A stretch of 64,000 bases of DNA from positions 310,001 through 374,000 of the forward strand of contig JARKIF010000031.1 in NCBI GenBank assembly GCA_029378245.1, given 5' to 3'. Positions 10,303-21,207 of the stretch are shown one piece after another; positions within the stretch are counted from its first letter, which is position 1; each line of letters opens with the position of its first letter. The notes below the pieces were generated by a model. It made no database searches. It was not told where the DNA came from and worked only from the letters and a program-made list of their open reading frames with translations. Position numbers and translations under genes: made by a program. This stretch comes from Roridomyces roridus. Its lineage: Eukaryota; Basidiomycota; Agaricomycetes; Agaricales; Mycenaceae.

Positions 10303-13220
10303 TCAAATCCACCACACTGAGAAAGAAACTCGAGCATCCTGACCGGTGGCAGTCTCCGTCTCCGAAAATCCGAGATCATCAAAGCCGGCGCTGCTGAAGA
10401 TGGAATCAAAATCAAACGGCTCATAAATCGGCAGTCGTCCGAGGTCTTCCGTGTGAAGCGGCATGAAAAGTAGTCGTTCGAGCTCGAGATCCTGGTCGGC
10501 GGAGACGTGAAGCTGTGCCAGGTCCTGGGCTACCTCAGCGGGTTGAACTTGTGGTGGTAGCTCCTCCGAGTCGAAGCTGCGTGTCCGTTTGAGTGAGGCG
10601 GAAGTCATCCAATCTGCTCCTTGAACATCCAACATTCCGGCGATGATATCCCTGAGCAGGTTTCAGTAGATTAGAAGATCACGACAAAACCAAACACACG
10701 CGTTCCGCCCGGCAGCCTGCCATCGGCGCTCGTAAACCCTCAAGACGTTCAACTAACAAGATTTCAGTACATTGAAAGAAGGAAGAAATCGGATTGCACA
10801 CCAGCTTTTGAACACTCTGATCAGCAGAAGGGCGTCGATAAAATACATTGTACAACAACACAACGGCTGAATCGAATAACACGGACTAGAAAATAGTGAG
10901 TATGAATCAATTGCCCGTCGAGTGACGAATACTTGCTATAGTCTGGGGGTTGTAAAGCGGGTGGACGTTTCGCCTGACTTGGGCGTCAAGTACGTGTCCA
11001 CATGACCGAGCTGCGTTGGCGCAGATGGCCAAAGAGGGGAATGATATCTACAAGCGTTGTTCGAGTTCAGACAGCGTCGCAAAATGAGACTCGACACACG
11101 GAGGACAAAGAGGCAGGGTTTGCGGGAGAGGGAATGAATGGACGGTGTAAAAGCAGTTGGACTGTAGAGAATGAGAGCTGGTCTGAACCACCTTCGGAGA
11201 ATGTTGGTACCGTGCTGAAATGATCCAAGTATCAGGCATAGAACCGGGACAGAGGACAAGCACGCATGCGCACATAGAAAGTAGCGTAAATGCAAGCCGA
11301 CTGATTCAATTTTGCTATATCCTTCATGTAAGGGTCCCATCGAACTTGAGTAGTTTTAAATGTATCCGACAAGGAGCCAAAAATCCACGTACGTTGTTCC
11401 GGGATCGAGTCCACCCATTCGTTGAGAGCAGAACTGCCGACGTCAAGATAGTTTTGATAAGACAAGAGGAGCGTACTCGAGGTCTGCGACGATCTCTTGA
11501 TAATTTTGTTCCTTGCCTTTGATTGGATACTAGAGTGTATTTCGGGCAGTAAGTCGACAAGCAGAAGAACAGGCAACATACTATTTCATCCTGAACACGA
11601 CCCCAGATTTCCATCAGTTTGATTAAGAGCTGGCCGTAGATGACCAGAGTGGGGTCCTCCCCTTCAAGTGCCATCGGCAAGTCCGCATCGACTCTAAACT
11701 CACGTCAATTGAGAATCGCATAAATGACAGTGGGTGCATACCTGTTTATACTAACCGCCCTCGGCCGACCGAGCAACGAGCTCATGGCAGTGTCCGAAGC
11801 CAAGAGCATCCAAAACGCGCGCTTATACTCTTCCGACTCCACCGTGTCTCCCTCGTGGGAGCGGATGCGTCTATGGGCTCCGACGTCGAAAGCCATATGC
11901 AAGCCGAGGCCTGCAAGCGTCCAGGTTTCTTCCGGCGTAGAGCCCGCTACACTATACATGATACTCAGCTGCACACGGTTGGATACATAGACAATAAGAA
12001 GGAATAACAAGGGTACTCACACAAACTAACTGCAAGTCGTACAAAGTCGGGGACTTGGCGAACGAGTCCGGAATCGGCTGGACCTGGCGGAACCATTCCC
12101 AGCCGGCGCTATGTTCCGAGTGCGCCTGCTCAAGAAACACTCGGGGCTCGTCAGAGAATTTGGAACCAAGAGCGCACACAACCAGGACGACTGCCCCGAA
12201 TTTCCGGTCGCGAAAGTGCAGTCCCTGTGCGATTGCGGCGCGAAACGTTGGGGCGTGAAATGTGTATATCAGGATGTTGATTTGGGCGAAGAAATGGTCG
12301 ATTAAAATTTCCATTAAATCGGGTTCGGGGAAGGTGTATTGACGAGAGATGCTGGGTGGTCGTATTTCCCACTGCAAGATGAGATCAGTAACACGAAGGA
12401 GCGAGGACTTGAACTGACCGGGCGGACATGCCAGAATTCTGGCCGCCGTGCGAGCGGTCCCGCGTTTTGCTGCCCCATGGCCTCGTATTTGATGTCCATG
12501 ACAGACTTGATGAAATGCATGCTGCTCAATTCGCCGAAGAAGCGATTGGACGAGAGATCCCTCGTGATCGGCATTATAGACTCGGGGAGATTGAAGCCTA
12601 TGATATAGCCTTGGTGGTCGGCATTGTCTGGCTCAATGCGTTCACTGGCAGCGGATGATGCGGCAGGTGTGGAAGTATGGAGAGTTTCCTCGAGTCTTCG
12701 AGCGTACTGCGCAACGGAGACCAAGACTTGATAGACGGTCGAGTGATCCCCAGACATGTATTCCTGTGATCCAGCCAAGATACAATCAATATGCTCTTGA
12801 GGTTGGCGAGACTAGGTCAAATCAGCAAACGTCTCCGAGGCAAAGAGGCGAATTACATTGAGGAAACTAGTAGCCGACAGAGGCCGTCTGTCATCGAGTC
12901 AGATTGGAGGAATTTGCAGTCGAGCTACGGACGTTGTCGACCCGACGTTGGGTCTATTTGTACCATGATGCGTGCATTCCGACTTGAACGCGATGCAATT
13001 TGAGCATATGTTCCCCGGCATCTCTGCGCTATCGCCTGTTGTGCATTGTAGCCCGAAAGAATGGGGGAAAAACTCGGCTCACATCGGACTTATCGGTCGG
13101 TGAGCTTGCTGCGGGGACGAGTTAATAGTGAGAAACACCCTTTTGCTTTCGACAAATATCACAGGCCCCTTTTAGTCGCCTTTTCTTTGCTTGAGGCTCG
13201 ACGAACGTGAATTGCGACAT
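10303..13220 (-). CDS. Zn2Cys6 fungal-specific transcription factor
   Basis: Starts at the ATG of MSQFTFVEPQAKKRRLKG, followed by CDICRKQK, the first half of a binuclear zinc cluster with a basic N-terminal flank. The second half, MPGNICSNCIAFKSEC, is in a later exon (from 13035). The third cysteine (VRCEPS) is only recovered through a 15-nt microexon at 13088-13074, between introns 13138-13089 and 13073-13036. The long middle region (about 12800-11250, several exons) carries the fungal-specific regulatory domain, with EEYKRAFWMLLASDTAMSSL and later VQLLLHRPFIP. The C-terminal exon (10635-10303) is acidic (DFDSIFSSAGFDDLGF), a plausible activation domain. Family role: DNA-binding regulator of metabolism. 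Its target cannot be inferred here. Confidence 0.8.
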
Positions 13221-13467
13221 GACGGTAGGAGACAAGCGTGTGATGGTGATGGATGGCTATGTGACCGCATCAACTTGGTCAACCAAACAATGTCATGCCA
13301 GATCTCGATTCCCTCAAGATTCCCTAGCAGGTATTGTAACTCGTACTGCATTCACACTGGATGCCAAAAAATTCGAAAAGGCTTACTTATTCCCAGGGGA
13401 AGCGGAACAAGTCTACCTCAACCTCAAGTACAAAATGCATTTTACTACATCCGCAGACACTGCTTGC

Positions 13468-14107
13468 TTACGAGTGGACGGCGTTGGTGTTGAACTCGGC
13501 GTAGGTCATCTCCGCAGTGGGGTTGAGCGCAAAGGTCATCCCGGCACCTGTTGTTGCGGTCGGTCAGAACTCGCAACCAAGAAGTTGAACACTCACGGCA
13601 GTGCGACCCAGCACCCTGCATGCACGCGGCAAAATGAGGCGCGGTGTCGACGACGGTGTATACGAAGGTCGGAGTGTTGGTTCCCGACGCGGCGAGACTA
13701 AGTAAATCAAATTCTGAGTGCACCTCTTGTACATGTGATGGCACGTACAAGCCAGAGTCGAAACCGTTGGGGCCAACACCACCAGCGGGAGGCGGGCAGA
13801 CGGCTCCGGAGAAGACGGTGGTGGTTACCGAGTCTAAGAAAGAAGATTCAGTGGAAGGCACTGCAAGGGTTGGAAAAAGGCCGGGTACGTACGATTCTTC
13901 GTGAGGCTGGGCTTGGTTGTAAGACAAAATGCAGCAAGCAGGAAGGGAGGGTCGGTCGGCTCACAAAGTGAAGGTGAGGGTGTCACCGATGTATGCGGTC
14001 GTTTGGTTGGGGGTAAAGGTCAAGCCATTGTTGGCGCCGACGGAAATGTCAATGTTTTTCGCGAGAGCGACGGGGAGGAGCGCAAAGAGAAGTGGCGAGA
14101 AGAGCAT
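13468..14107 (-). CDS. Secreted cupredoxin (phytocyanin-like), 14-nt microexon
   Basis: Five exons on the minus strand: 14107-13965, 13906-13893 (14 nt), 13833-13749, 13697-13597 and 13547-13468. They total 423 nt, 140 residues. The first 16 residues (MLFSPLLFALLPVALA) are a signal peptide. The mature part begins KNIDISVGANNGLTFTPN and has type-1 copper ligands in the usual order: His in KKNHSVTTT, then Cys in FAAC, His in GSHC and Met in AGMTF. Such domains occur in fungal extracellular serine-rich proteins and bind copper at the cell surface. The TKKN of the first ligand loop exists only if the microexon is used, which supports the model. A TATA-like CTATAAA lies about 33 nt upstream of the ATG. 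Confidence 0.85.
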
Positions 14108-14138
14108 GGTGTTGGATTCAGTCCATTCAGTCCACGGC

Positions 14139-14145
14139 TTTATAG
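14139..14145 (-). promoter_or_regulatory. TATA-like box of the cupredoxin gene
   Basis: CTATAAA on the minus strand, about 33 nt upstream of the cupredoxin start codon. Distance and sequence fit a core promoter element, though the transcription start is not known. Confidence 0.4.
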
Positions 14146-14989
14146 CTCAGTGGAGGAGGTAGGGATTTTACGCGGGGGTGATGGCTTGTTCAAACTCGCT
14201 CTCTCCCGCACTTCCATCATCCCTCTATTCTGAGCGCGGAGTATACCCTATCCCGTCAGTCTTCTGTACTCTGGCTACCCCGCGTTTGACTCTAATCTAC
14301 CCGGTGAATGATATCAGGTTCAGAGATACAACTTACACATATACAGCACGAGAAACTCTCGGTACTCGAATCCTGTCTCTTTGAACTACAGGACGGAAAA
14401 CGCTGTGAGGCTGAGTCAACGATTATGTCTGACCCGATATCGCTCGTAGAGCTCGTTCCACCTACGCCAAGTGCGTTTGCACATCCCGTCATCAGTGCGC
14501 AGTGTCAGTCTTCATGCCCGAACCTGTGAACCCATCTGGACAGAATATATATGAGCCGTTTACGCGGAGATGATCAGCTCTACCTCCGTGTCCCTCGCTC
14601 ATATTACACCTCGCCCGCTCCACGGAATGTGAGGTATTTCTTTAGTTCATTAATAGCAAACCGAGGGCCACAATTCAAACGTCCCCTCGATCGATCTCGA
14701 GGCATCGATTGGTATCCGCTGTAGCATGTTCCTCGAAGCGCTTCTGTTGGCTCTCCCTCTCGCTGATGCGCAAATGCCGCCGTCGTAGGTCGTCTGGAAA
14801 ACGAATTCTGGGTCAAGAATGATCACATCTCAATAAAGTCCGACAATCCGGCCAACTTCTCGAATTCCGCCCGCCGATGTGCCTCCCACTTGGTATTCCC
14901 TTTTGACCATGCTATATTTTGAGGATTCAGTTTTACCATGGTCTAGCACCACAAGTCCAGCCAGCTGAAGCTCATAACTACTTCAAAAC

Positions 14990-16272
14990 TCAAAACACCC
15001 CATCATCAAATCCCCCCAACCCCGCCTCCCGATCGAATTCATGCCTAGCATACCCCTCCCACTTTCCAATTCCCGCTCCCGACCCTCCCTTGCCAGGGAG
15101 AAATCCAGATACCTTCCTCCAGGCCCGATACCCCAAACAGCACCCGACCATCGTCGGACACGCGTTGGCCCAATCACACAGTGTTTCAAGGTCACTTTTG
15201 CCTAGGACGGCGTCCGAATAGCGATAAGTATAGTACCAACTCCCGGCCGCGAAGCTGAGCGCAAAGTAATGTAGGCGGGGAAGGTGTGGCAGCGCAGTGG
15301 GTTATGCTGGTGATAATTTCCTGGATTCGAGGCTGAGCTTGGGAAATAGATGAAGCAAGCGAAGTACAAACCTGAGTGAGTTCTGTGTTGAAATCCTAAA
15401 CGCCGGAGCTCGAGAGTGGTTATGTACGGCATGCACTTTGAAAGCGATTCGAAGATCCCGGCTTGATGGATGTGGCAGATGGAGACCACGAGCCCCAGCC
15501 GTGCGGGGTCTATCAGCCTCTCTAATTCGCTAAGGCTGGCCCGATTCTGATCCAACGAAACCATTCGGACAGCCTGCAGCTTGCGTGTCGAAAAGACTCG
15601 CAAGAACGCAGGCGTCCCTTGGTAGTGTTGCAGATTCGGCAGGCAGGTCGCGTCCCACTGAGGTAGCAGGGGATAGATGTGTGAGCCATCGAGGTCCCAG
15701 AGACGGACGTGGGTGAGGTTCTCGTGTCGGCCTAGAAATTGAGCAACGGCCACTGCGCGGAGGTTGGTGGATGGTAGAATGAACCGACAGCCGGAGAGAT
15801 TTGGAAGGGAGAGGTACGCCAGACGGGGAACTATTGGCCCGCCGTCGCCCGTGATGATGTCGAGCGCGAGGCACTCGAGTCTCTTCATCAGTTTGATCGA
15901 GTCGACGAGCTGGTCGTAGGCGCTCTCAGAGTAGGAACAGGATCTAGGGCGGGAGAATGAGGCGATCCACAAACAAAATAAGTATACTCACTTGACCACC
16001 TGCAGGGATCGCACAAGTTCTGCACGCTCGGCGTTTTCCGCGAGTCCGAGGCAGAAACCATCAAGTTTCAGCAAATCCTCGCTTTGGTGAGTGGAAATGA
16101 GAACATTCCGATTGATTCCTGGTATTGTGAGCGCGTGAAAGTGCTTGGAAACGCGGCAGAGGGCCAGCTGGTCGGCTCTGGGAAGAAGTTGGATGATCTT
16201 GGTGAGTAGTTCGTTGGGGAGGAGGTGGATAATGCCGCGGGTCTTCTTAGCGGGTCGCATCAAGTTGACCAT
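14990..16272 (-). pseudogene. F-box/LRR-like protein, copy 4, one frameshift
   Basis: Exon 1 (16272-15992) starts at MVNLMRPAKK and contains IIHLLPNELLTKIIQLLP and DQLALCRVSKHFHALT. A 48-nt intron leads to exon 2 (from 15943) with HENLTHVRLWDLDG. Exon 3 begins near 15330. Compared with copy 7 it has one extra base near 15286-15290, between ITH and LPHLPRLHYF, so the two parts are in different frames. Downstream the correct frame stays open (ACPTMVGCCLGYRAW, WEGYARHEFDREAGL) to a stop at 14990. A single base separates this copy from a working gene, so it may be a recent pseudogene or a sequence error. Confidence 0.65.
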
Positions 16273-16454
16273 GGTGGTGGCGGAGGAAAAGAGTGTCTGT
16301 ATCGCCGTGTTTGTAGCGCGAGTCGGACAATGGCGACGCGTTGTTTGGCAGTGCTTGTTGGGCAGCTGATCAATGACGCCACCAATGATCCCCGCATTGG
16401 AGCCGAACAAACACTTAAAGCCTCTTTCCACGACACCTCACAACGCCCTCCACG

Positions 16455-16898
16455 ATGTTTTCTCGCTCTCTTCTCCGTCCTACCAGCCTCGTATCCCGCC
16501 GCCTAGGCGCCACCAGCTACAGCGCTACCGCTGCCCAGCGCAGCTCCCACACATCCGACTCGTATTCCAAGGAAGTCGACTCGAGCCCCGCCTCCGACTC
16601 GACGATCCACCGCGTCGACCCCTCTTCGGAGAACGTGCAAAAACCACACGAACCGCCCTCAGGCCGTTGGAGCGCCACTGGCGTCGACGCGGGCGTCAAG
16701 CATGCTCAGGGCAAGGGCGAGACGGGCATGGACGAGTACCGCACGATGGATGCCGCCGAGAGGCCATATGCTGCCCCGGGAGAGAAGGATCGCTATGGAG
16801 CGACCCATGGAGATCCGCAGCAGGAGACGAGCACCAGAAACAGCCAGCAGGGTCCGCAGGGAAGCGACAGTGGCGGGAGGAAGCCGGAGGGAAGGTAG
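16455..16898 (+). CDS. Small hypothetical protein with mitochondrial-type presequence
   Basis: Uninterrupted frame of 147 codons. The first 25-30 residues (MFSRSLLRPTSLVSRRLGA) are rich in Arg, Ser and Leu and lack acidic residues, as in a mitochondrial targeting sequence. The rest is hydrophilic and probably disordered, rich in Ser, Gly, Asp and Gln, ending GRKPEGR. It is divergent from F-box copy 4, with about 180 bp between start codons, so the two may share a promoter region. No domain is recognised and no function is proposed. Confidence 0.65.
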   Translation: MFSRSLLRPTSLVSRRLGATSYSATAAQRSSHTSDSYSKEVDSSPASDSTIHRVDPSSENVQKPHEPPSGRWSATGVDAGVKHAQGKGETGMDEYRTMDAAERPYAAPGEKDRYGATHGDPQQETSTRNSQQGPQGSDSGGRKPEGR

Positions 16899-17291
16899 AG
16901 CGGAATCAACGTGAGAATGATCGACGCCGAGGTGCGTGCAGGTTTTCACGCTGTCTCATACTTCCGGGACTAACCTTGTCGTCAGAAAGCAATCGGCCCA
17001 AATGTGTACTTATATGAATGACCTTGTGTAACTCCGAGGAACGCATTCGATTTTGTTCTCTTGACTCAAAATGTCCAACCCCGTCTGAATCTCGAACTCC
17101 TCCAGCGACCAGTGACAAAGCTCGATCCAGTCTTCGAAGAGACAAAAAATCTACTATCCCGAATAATCATTTCATTCTAAACTACCACACAAACATTGAA
17201 ACATTCACAACAGGCAAGCGCAACACTATATCGTAATTCGGAATGGACGCGGCCAATATCCTCGGCGAACGGATACTGCGTGATTGTAGTC

Positions 17292-18389
17292 TTACTTCTT
17301 GATTTCGCCGGCCGTGAAGAGGGCGCGAATATCGTTCGGCGTCGCTTTGCCGCGGTCCGAGACCGAAGCTGGCGAGAGTCGTTCCGGTAACAGCATGATT
17401 AGTGCGGGTGACGGCTCCAGCGAGAGTGACGACGGCTTTGAAGTTGGGCACCTCAACTCCGGCGACCTGAGCCAATTCTACGAAGAACTGCAAGCCGCGG
17501 GCGACGTCCGATGCGATGTAACGGTGTTCGAGGGAGGAAGGGAGGAAGGGATGCATATTGTGGGTCTCAGACCCATGGGCCCAGTCCGCTATGTCGGCAA
17601 AGTTGCAAGCGTAGGTTCGGTTAATCCACGAGGTGAAACCTTCGAAAGTGTACCCATACGCCCGGACTACCGCCTCCTTTTCGCGCTCGAGATCGGCAAT
17701 GAGGTTGAGGGAAGCCTCGGACCCGATGATGTCGCGGTACATGAGCACCCCCGGCGACATTTTGCCAATCAAGGCCGATGACAAGAGAGCGGATCCAGCG
17801 TGGACAATATCGTTCTTTCCCAACAACGCCACCTCTAAAGCGTCGCTGCACCATTCGAGGCACGGAGGAAACAGCGAACCCACGACGTCCTTCGTGTCCG
17901 CTGAGATGGGGTGCCCTCCGATCTGCATGGTCGCCTTCGGGAAAAACACGTTCACCAACGCACCCTCCATCCTGGTGCAGAATGGGAGGGAGTTGGTAAC
18001 GAAGATTCTGGTGTCTAGAAGGCGCGCCGCGTGGGGAAACCCGTAGAAATTATCGATGATGATGATGGTCGGATTGTCCACATAGTTCAAGACGCGAAAG
18101 GTCAGGTGAGGAGTTTGGGAACGCCCCCCGCGGGGATTGTAACAATGATGTAGGCTGCCCCGGCGACTGCAGCTTCGAGCTCGTCGCAAAACGTCGGGTA
18201 AGCCGTGGAATTGTATATTCCGATCGAGCGGATGCAACCATCGGCCTTGAAACTGTCGTAGACGCTGCGATGACTGGGCGCAGCCCAGATGTTAACTCTG
18301 AGCTTCGAGGTCGACATGAGAAAGACCGCCCAAGCAGCCGTCCCAGCACCACAGCCGAGGAATGCCACCTGGTCTTCAAAGCTTGTCAA
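17292..18389 (-). pseudogene. Opine dehydrogenase-like NAD(P) enzyme, two frameshifts
   Basis: The N-terminal part starts at 18389 with a Rossmann nucleotide-binding turn (VAFLGCGAGTAAWAVFL) and runs to VTIPAGGVPKLL near 18110. The rest resumes in another frame (DNPTIIIIDNFYGFP) and continues through the helical domain to GTTLASFGL near 17335. It then changes frame again for the last block KATPNDIRALFTAGEIKK before the stop at 17292. The arrangement fits the octopine/nopaline dehydrogenase family, which reduces imines formed from amino acids and 2-oxo acids. No splice sites explain the frame changes near 18105 and 17325. I call it a pseudogene; two sequence errors are the alternative. Confidence 0.6.
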
Positions 18390-18839
18390 TCAGTTGAGCA
18401 ACGATCGTGCGGCGTATCGTACCAATTGTTTCGACAATATGGGTTTGGACAGACATGTGTTGTGTGATGATTGTATACGGCTTTCAAGAGAAATGTGCTC
18501 TATGCAGAATGGCCTTTCTTTTATACCTCCATCACCGCTCCGCACAGATACAACCCAGTCGGCTTTCCACGTCCGAACCATGTACGTTCAACACGCTGAT
18601 TAAATCCATTCATCCCACACTCCGCCCGAAGAAGGGTAAGGAAGAAATCGAAGCGAGACGCCACTGCTTTATGTGATTATGTCCAAACGGTAGTACCGAT
18701 GACGACTGAGGTCGTTGACGTGCAACCCCGGACGTGCTCAAGAAGAGCGGCAAGCCGCGCAACATCGACTCTTTCAGCAATTGCAAAGCTCTAGAGGTAC
18801 ATCCGTTCGAATGGATTTGAGCGTGGACCAGGAGTACCC

Positions 18840-19450
18840 AATTACGTTGGACAGTATTTCCAACAATTCAACTAGAGACCGATCAATCATCAGCGATTCT
18901 CTGCTGGCTGATTTTGATTTATGTAAATAATACTTCACTTTCTCTTAGCTTGCACTCCCCATTTACACAAAACTGAACAGCGGGTTGTTCCACGTTGAAT
19001 TCGGATGTACGAATACACGGACTCGGACACCGTTGAACTGATACGTACAACGGTGGGGAAATTTGCGGCCTTTGGAATCCCAGAACCTTTCATCATTCAC
19101 GGCGCCCGCCTCCACGAAGCATCCACTGACCATACCCAGCAAACCAGGCCCTCTCACAAACTCCGCCGAGCCCGACCGACTTCCACTCTCCCATCGCGCA
19201 GGGTTGGGTGCGCCGTGGAGATGGGCGCGGTGAACGATGGCCGTTTGCTGAAAGTGTTGGAGACTGGTCTGGCCATGGGGGCTCCATACTACCCCGATTC
19301 CCAGAAAGGGAATACCCGAACATGAGAAAAAGCGGTACTTATTACCTTGGCCAGTATTTCTACCCATTCAACCAGAGACGGCCGATCGTATGTATCTGGG
19401 TTTACTTGGCGGTTCTCTGCTGGCCGATGATTCAAATAACACTTCCTTTT
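18840..19450. repeat. Diverged direct repeat upstream of the methyltransferase
   Basis: About 110 bp around 18840-18950 resembles 19340-19450. Shared blocks include CAGTATTTC, TTCAACNAGAGAC, GATTCTCTGCTGGC/GGTTCTCTGCTGGC, and an AT-rich run ending TTCTCT/TTCTC. Divergence is considerable, so the duplication is old. The intervening and surrounding sequence (18.4-19.55 kb) shows no recognisable gene. Confidence 0.5.
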
Positions 19451-19568
19451 TCTCACTTTCTCGTGCTACCAGTGCGCACCCCCCACAAGCGAGTGAGCCA
19501 CCTTTCTCGATTGCTAGTGCTCTGCTGACTGTCACAGTACAATTTGAACAGAGAATGACTGCCACAAA

Positions 19569-20309
19569 ATGGTCGACGAGCTGGGCGATATCACCGGGAA
19601 GACCGTCATTGACATTGGCTGCGGCACAGGCGAGCTCGCCATCGTTCTTGCGCGGCGTGTTGGCCGAGGCGGCAAAGTCATCGGCGTCGACCCCGAGGAC
19701 AGGCGTATTGCGATTGCCAGTCAGCGCGCAGCAGACCATCCGGAGCTCCGCGTTTCATTCTTCGTCGGCACCGCGAGCGATATTGTCCGCATAGTTGACC
19801 AGCAGGAGGTTGGGCAAATCGATATAGTCGTCATGAGTTCCGTCCTCCACTGGATCGAGGACAAGCCCGCGGCACTCCGTGCCATCCACTCCATCCTGGC
19901 TCCCGGCGGCATGTTTGGGAGCTCTAGCGGGTCGGGGGTCAAACACCCGTTGGAGAAGAAAGACAATGTTCTCTCGCAGGAGCCTTTCCGCGGATACCGC
20001 AAGGAGGGCGCGGCCGAGTTTGTTTCGGAGAATGAACTTCGCGCGCTTCTCGTGAACGCCGGGTTCCGCGTCGACACGCTCAGCCATCTCGACGAAATGG
20101 TGGAATTCGACAACGGCGCGGCCGCGATGGGTTGGTTGAACGCGAGCGCCTTCGGGAACTTTACCCATGTCGAGTATTTGCCCCCTGGTTTGCAAGCCCT
20201 CGCCACAGAGCGCATCGAAGAGGCGTATGCTACGATTGCCGACGCCACTGGCGTTACCGGATTCCCTGTCACTATGCTCATCGTGACTGCTTCCAAGAAC
20301 GCGGTGTAG
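19569..20309 (+). CDS. SAM-dependent methyltransferase (class I)
   Basis: A 246-residue open frame with the class I methyltransferase fold. Motif I is VIDIGCGTGELAIVLA near residues 13-28, followed by the acidic residue of VIGVDPED, and motif IV-like IDIVVMSSVLHWIED. The C-terminal part, with FRVDTLSHLDEMVEFDNG, resembles the cap region of trans-aconitate or small-molecule methyltransferases. Motif I lies unusually close to the start, and the frame is closed just upstream. An additional upstream exon joined at an AG near 19551 is possible. The substrate is not evident. No introns are seen after the start. Confidence 0.75.
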   Translation: MVDELGDITGKTVIDIGCGTGELAIVLARRVGRGGKVIGVDPEDRRIAIASQRAADHPELRVSFFVGTASDIVRIVDQQEVGQIDIVVMSSVLHWIEDKPAALRAIHSILAPGGMFGSSSGSGVKHPLEKKDNVLSQEPFRGYRKEGAAEFVSENELRALLVNAGFRVDTLSHLDEMVEFDNGAAAMGWLNASAFGNFTHVEYLPPGLQALATERIEEAYATIADATGVTGFPVTMLIVTASKNAV

Positions 20310-20615
20310 TTCTGCGAGACATTGCTTGGTTAGTTACGGTCGTCGTGTACATACCATCATAAGAGTATTCAACTACTCCGTTTTCTGTATATTTGTAGGA
20401 ATCTTGCATAGTTCTTCTGTTTGTTCGGGATCTCTCTCTAACGTTCTTGACACAAAAATGAGCGAGGTTCAGAAATTTTCACCTCATACATAGCTCAACG
20501 ACTGAGTCCCAAGTGCGCAGCCATATCGAAGGGTTTCTGGCGTTTGAAAAGAAGTTGACTCTGCCTAGTGTGGGGAACCGAGCAACGCTCTTGACGTGCA
20601 TACAGATAGGAATAC

Positions 20616-21205
20616 CTAATGTATCTCAACCATGCCGTTTGTCGACTGGAGCAAGAAATCGATCTGCCCCATAAGAGCCGCCTCTCCCAAAAGTCCTCGA
20701 CGTATCATCTGAGAAAGCATCACCAACCTGTCGAAAACCTCATTCTTGTCAGCTCTCAAGGGTACGACCCACGTCCTAGTCTCCGAAATGCGTATTGCAT
20801 GCAACTGATAGCGCCCTTCTCCCACGTTGGCCCGATTCACAAGATCCTTCCACTCGTCGCTCTTCGTATCCAAGAGCTCGTGCAACCGCCTTTGAGTCTT
20901 TACATTGTCCAGGTCGACGGGGCAGACTGTGATAACGGAAGAAGGCTTGGAGAAGTCAAAGAGCGCGAACAATGCATGGGGGAGCTGCCTGCCGAGATCG
21001 TATTGAGAGAGAATTGGGATTTGTTGTGCGCAAATTGACCGCCGTTCTTTGAGGTATTTGTGTTGAACCAGGGCACGGATGAACGACCGCTCGTTGAAAT
21101 TTAGCGCTGCGCCTGGTGTACGCGTCTGGTGAACTTGCACCGACCGATAGCTCCTCAGATAATCGCGCCATACTCGTCCAAGAAAGGGTGCATACAGATA
21201 GCAAT
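20616..21205 (-). pseudogene. Extra copy of the MYND-protein C-terminal exon
   Basis: The frame reads LNFNERSFIRALVQHKYLK, then FALFDFSKPSSV, LLDTKSDEWKDLVNRA and a final MVEIH before the stop at 20616. This matches the last exon of the intact MYND gene at 45367-45914 and the neighbouring copy at 21208-21772. No zinc-finger exon or N-terminal part precedes it. It is therefore a tandem duplication of the 3' end only. The frame is open for about 190 codons. Confidence 0.7.
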
Positions 21206-21207
21206 AC

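Noticed and set aside
13445..13927. 160-codon continuous frame over the cupredoxin gene
   Set aside because: It reads through introns. The five-exon model gives a signal peptide, copper ligands and exact codon phase.
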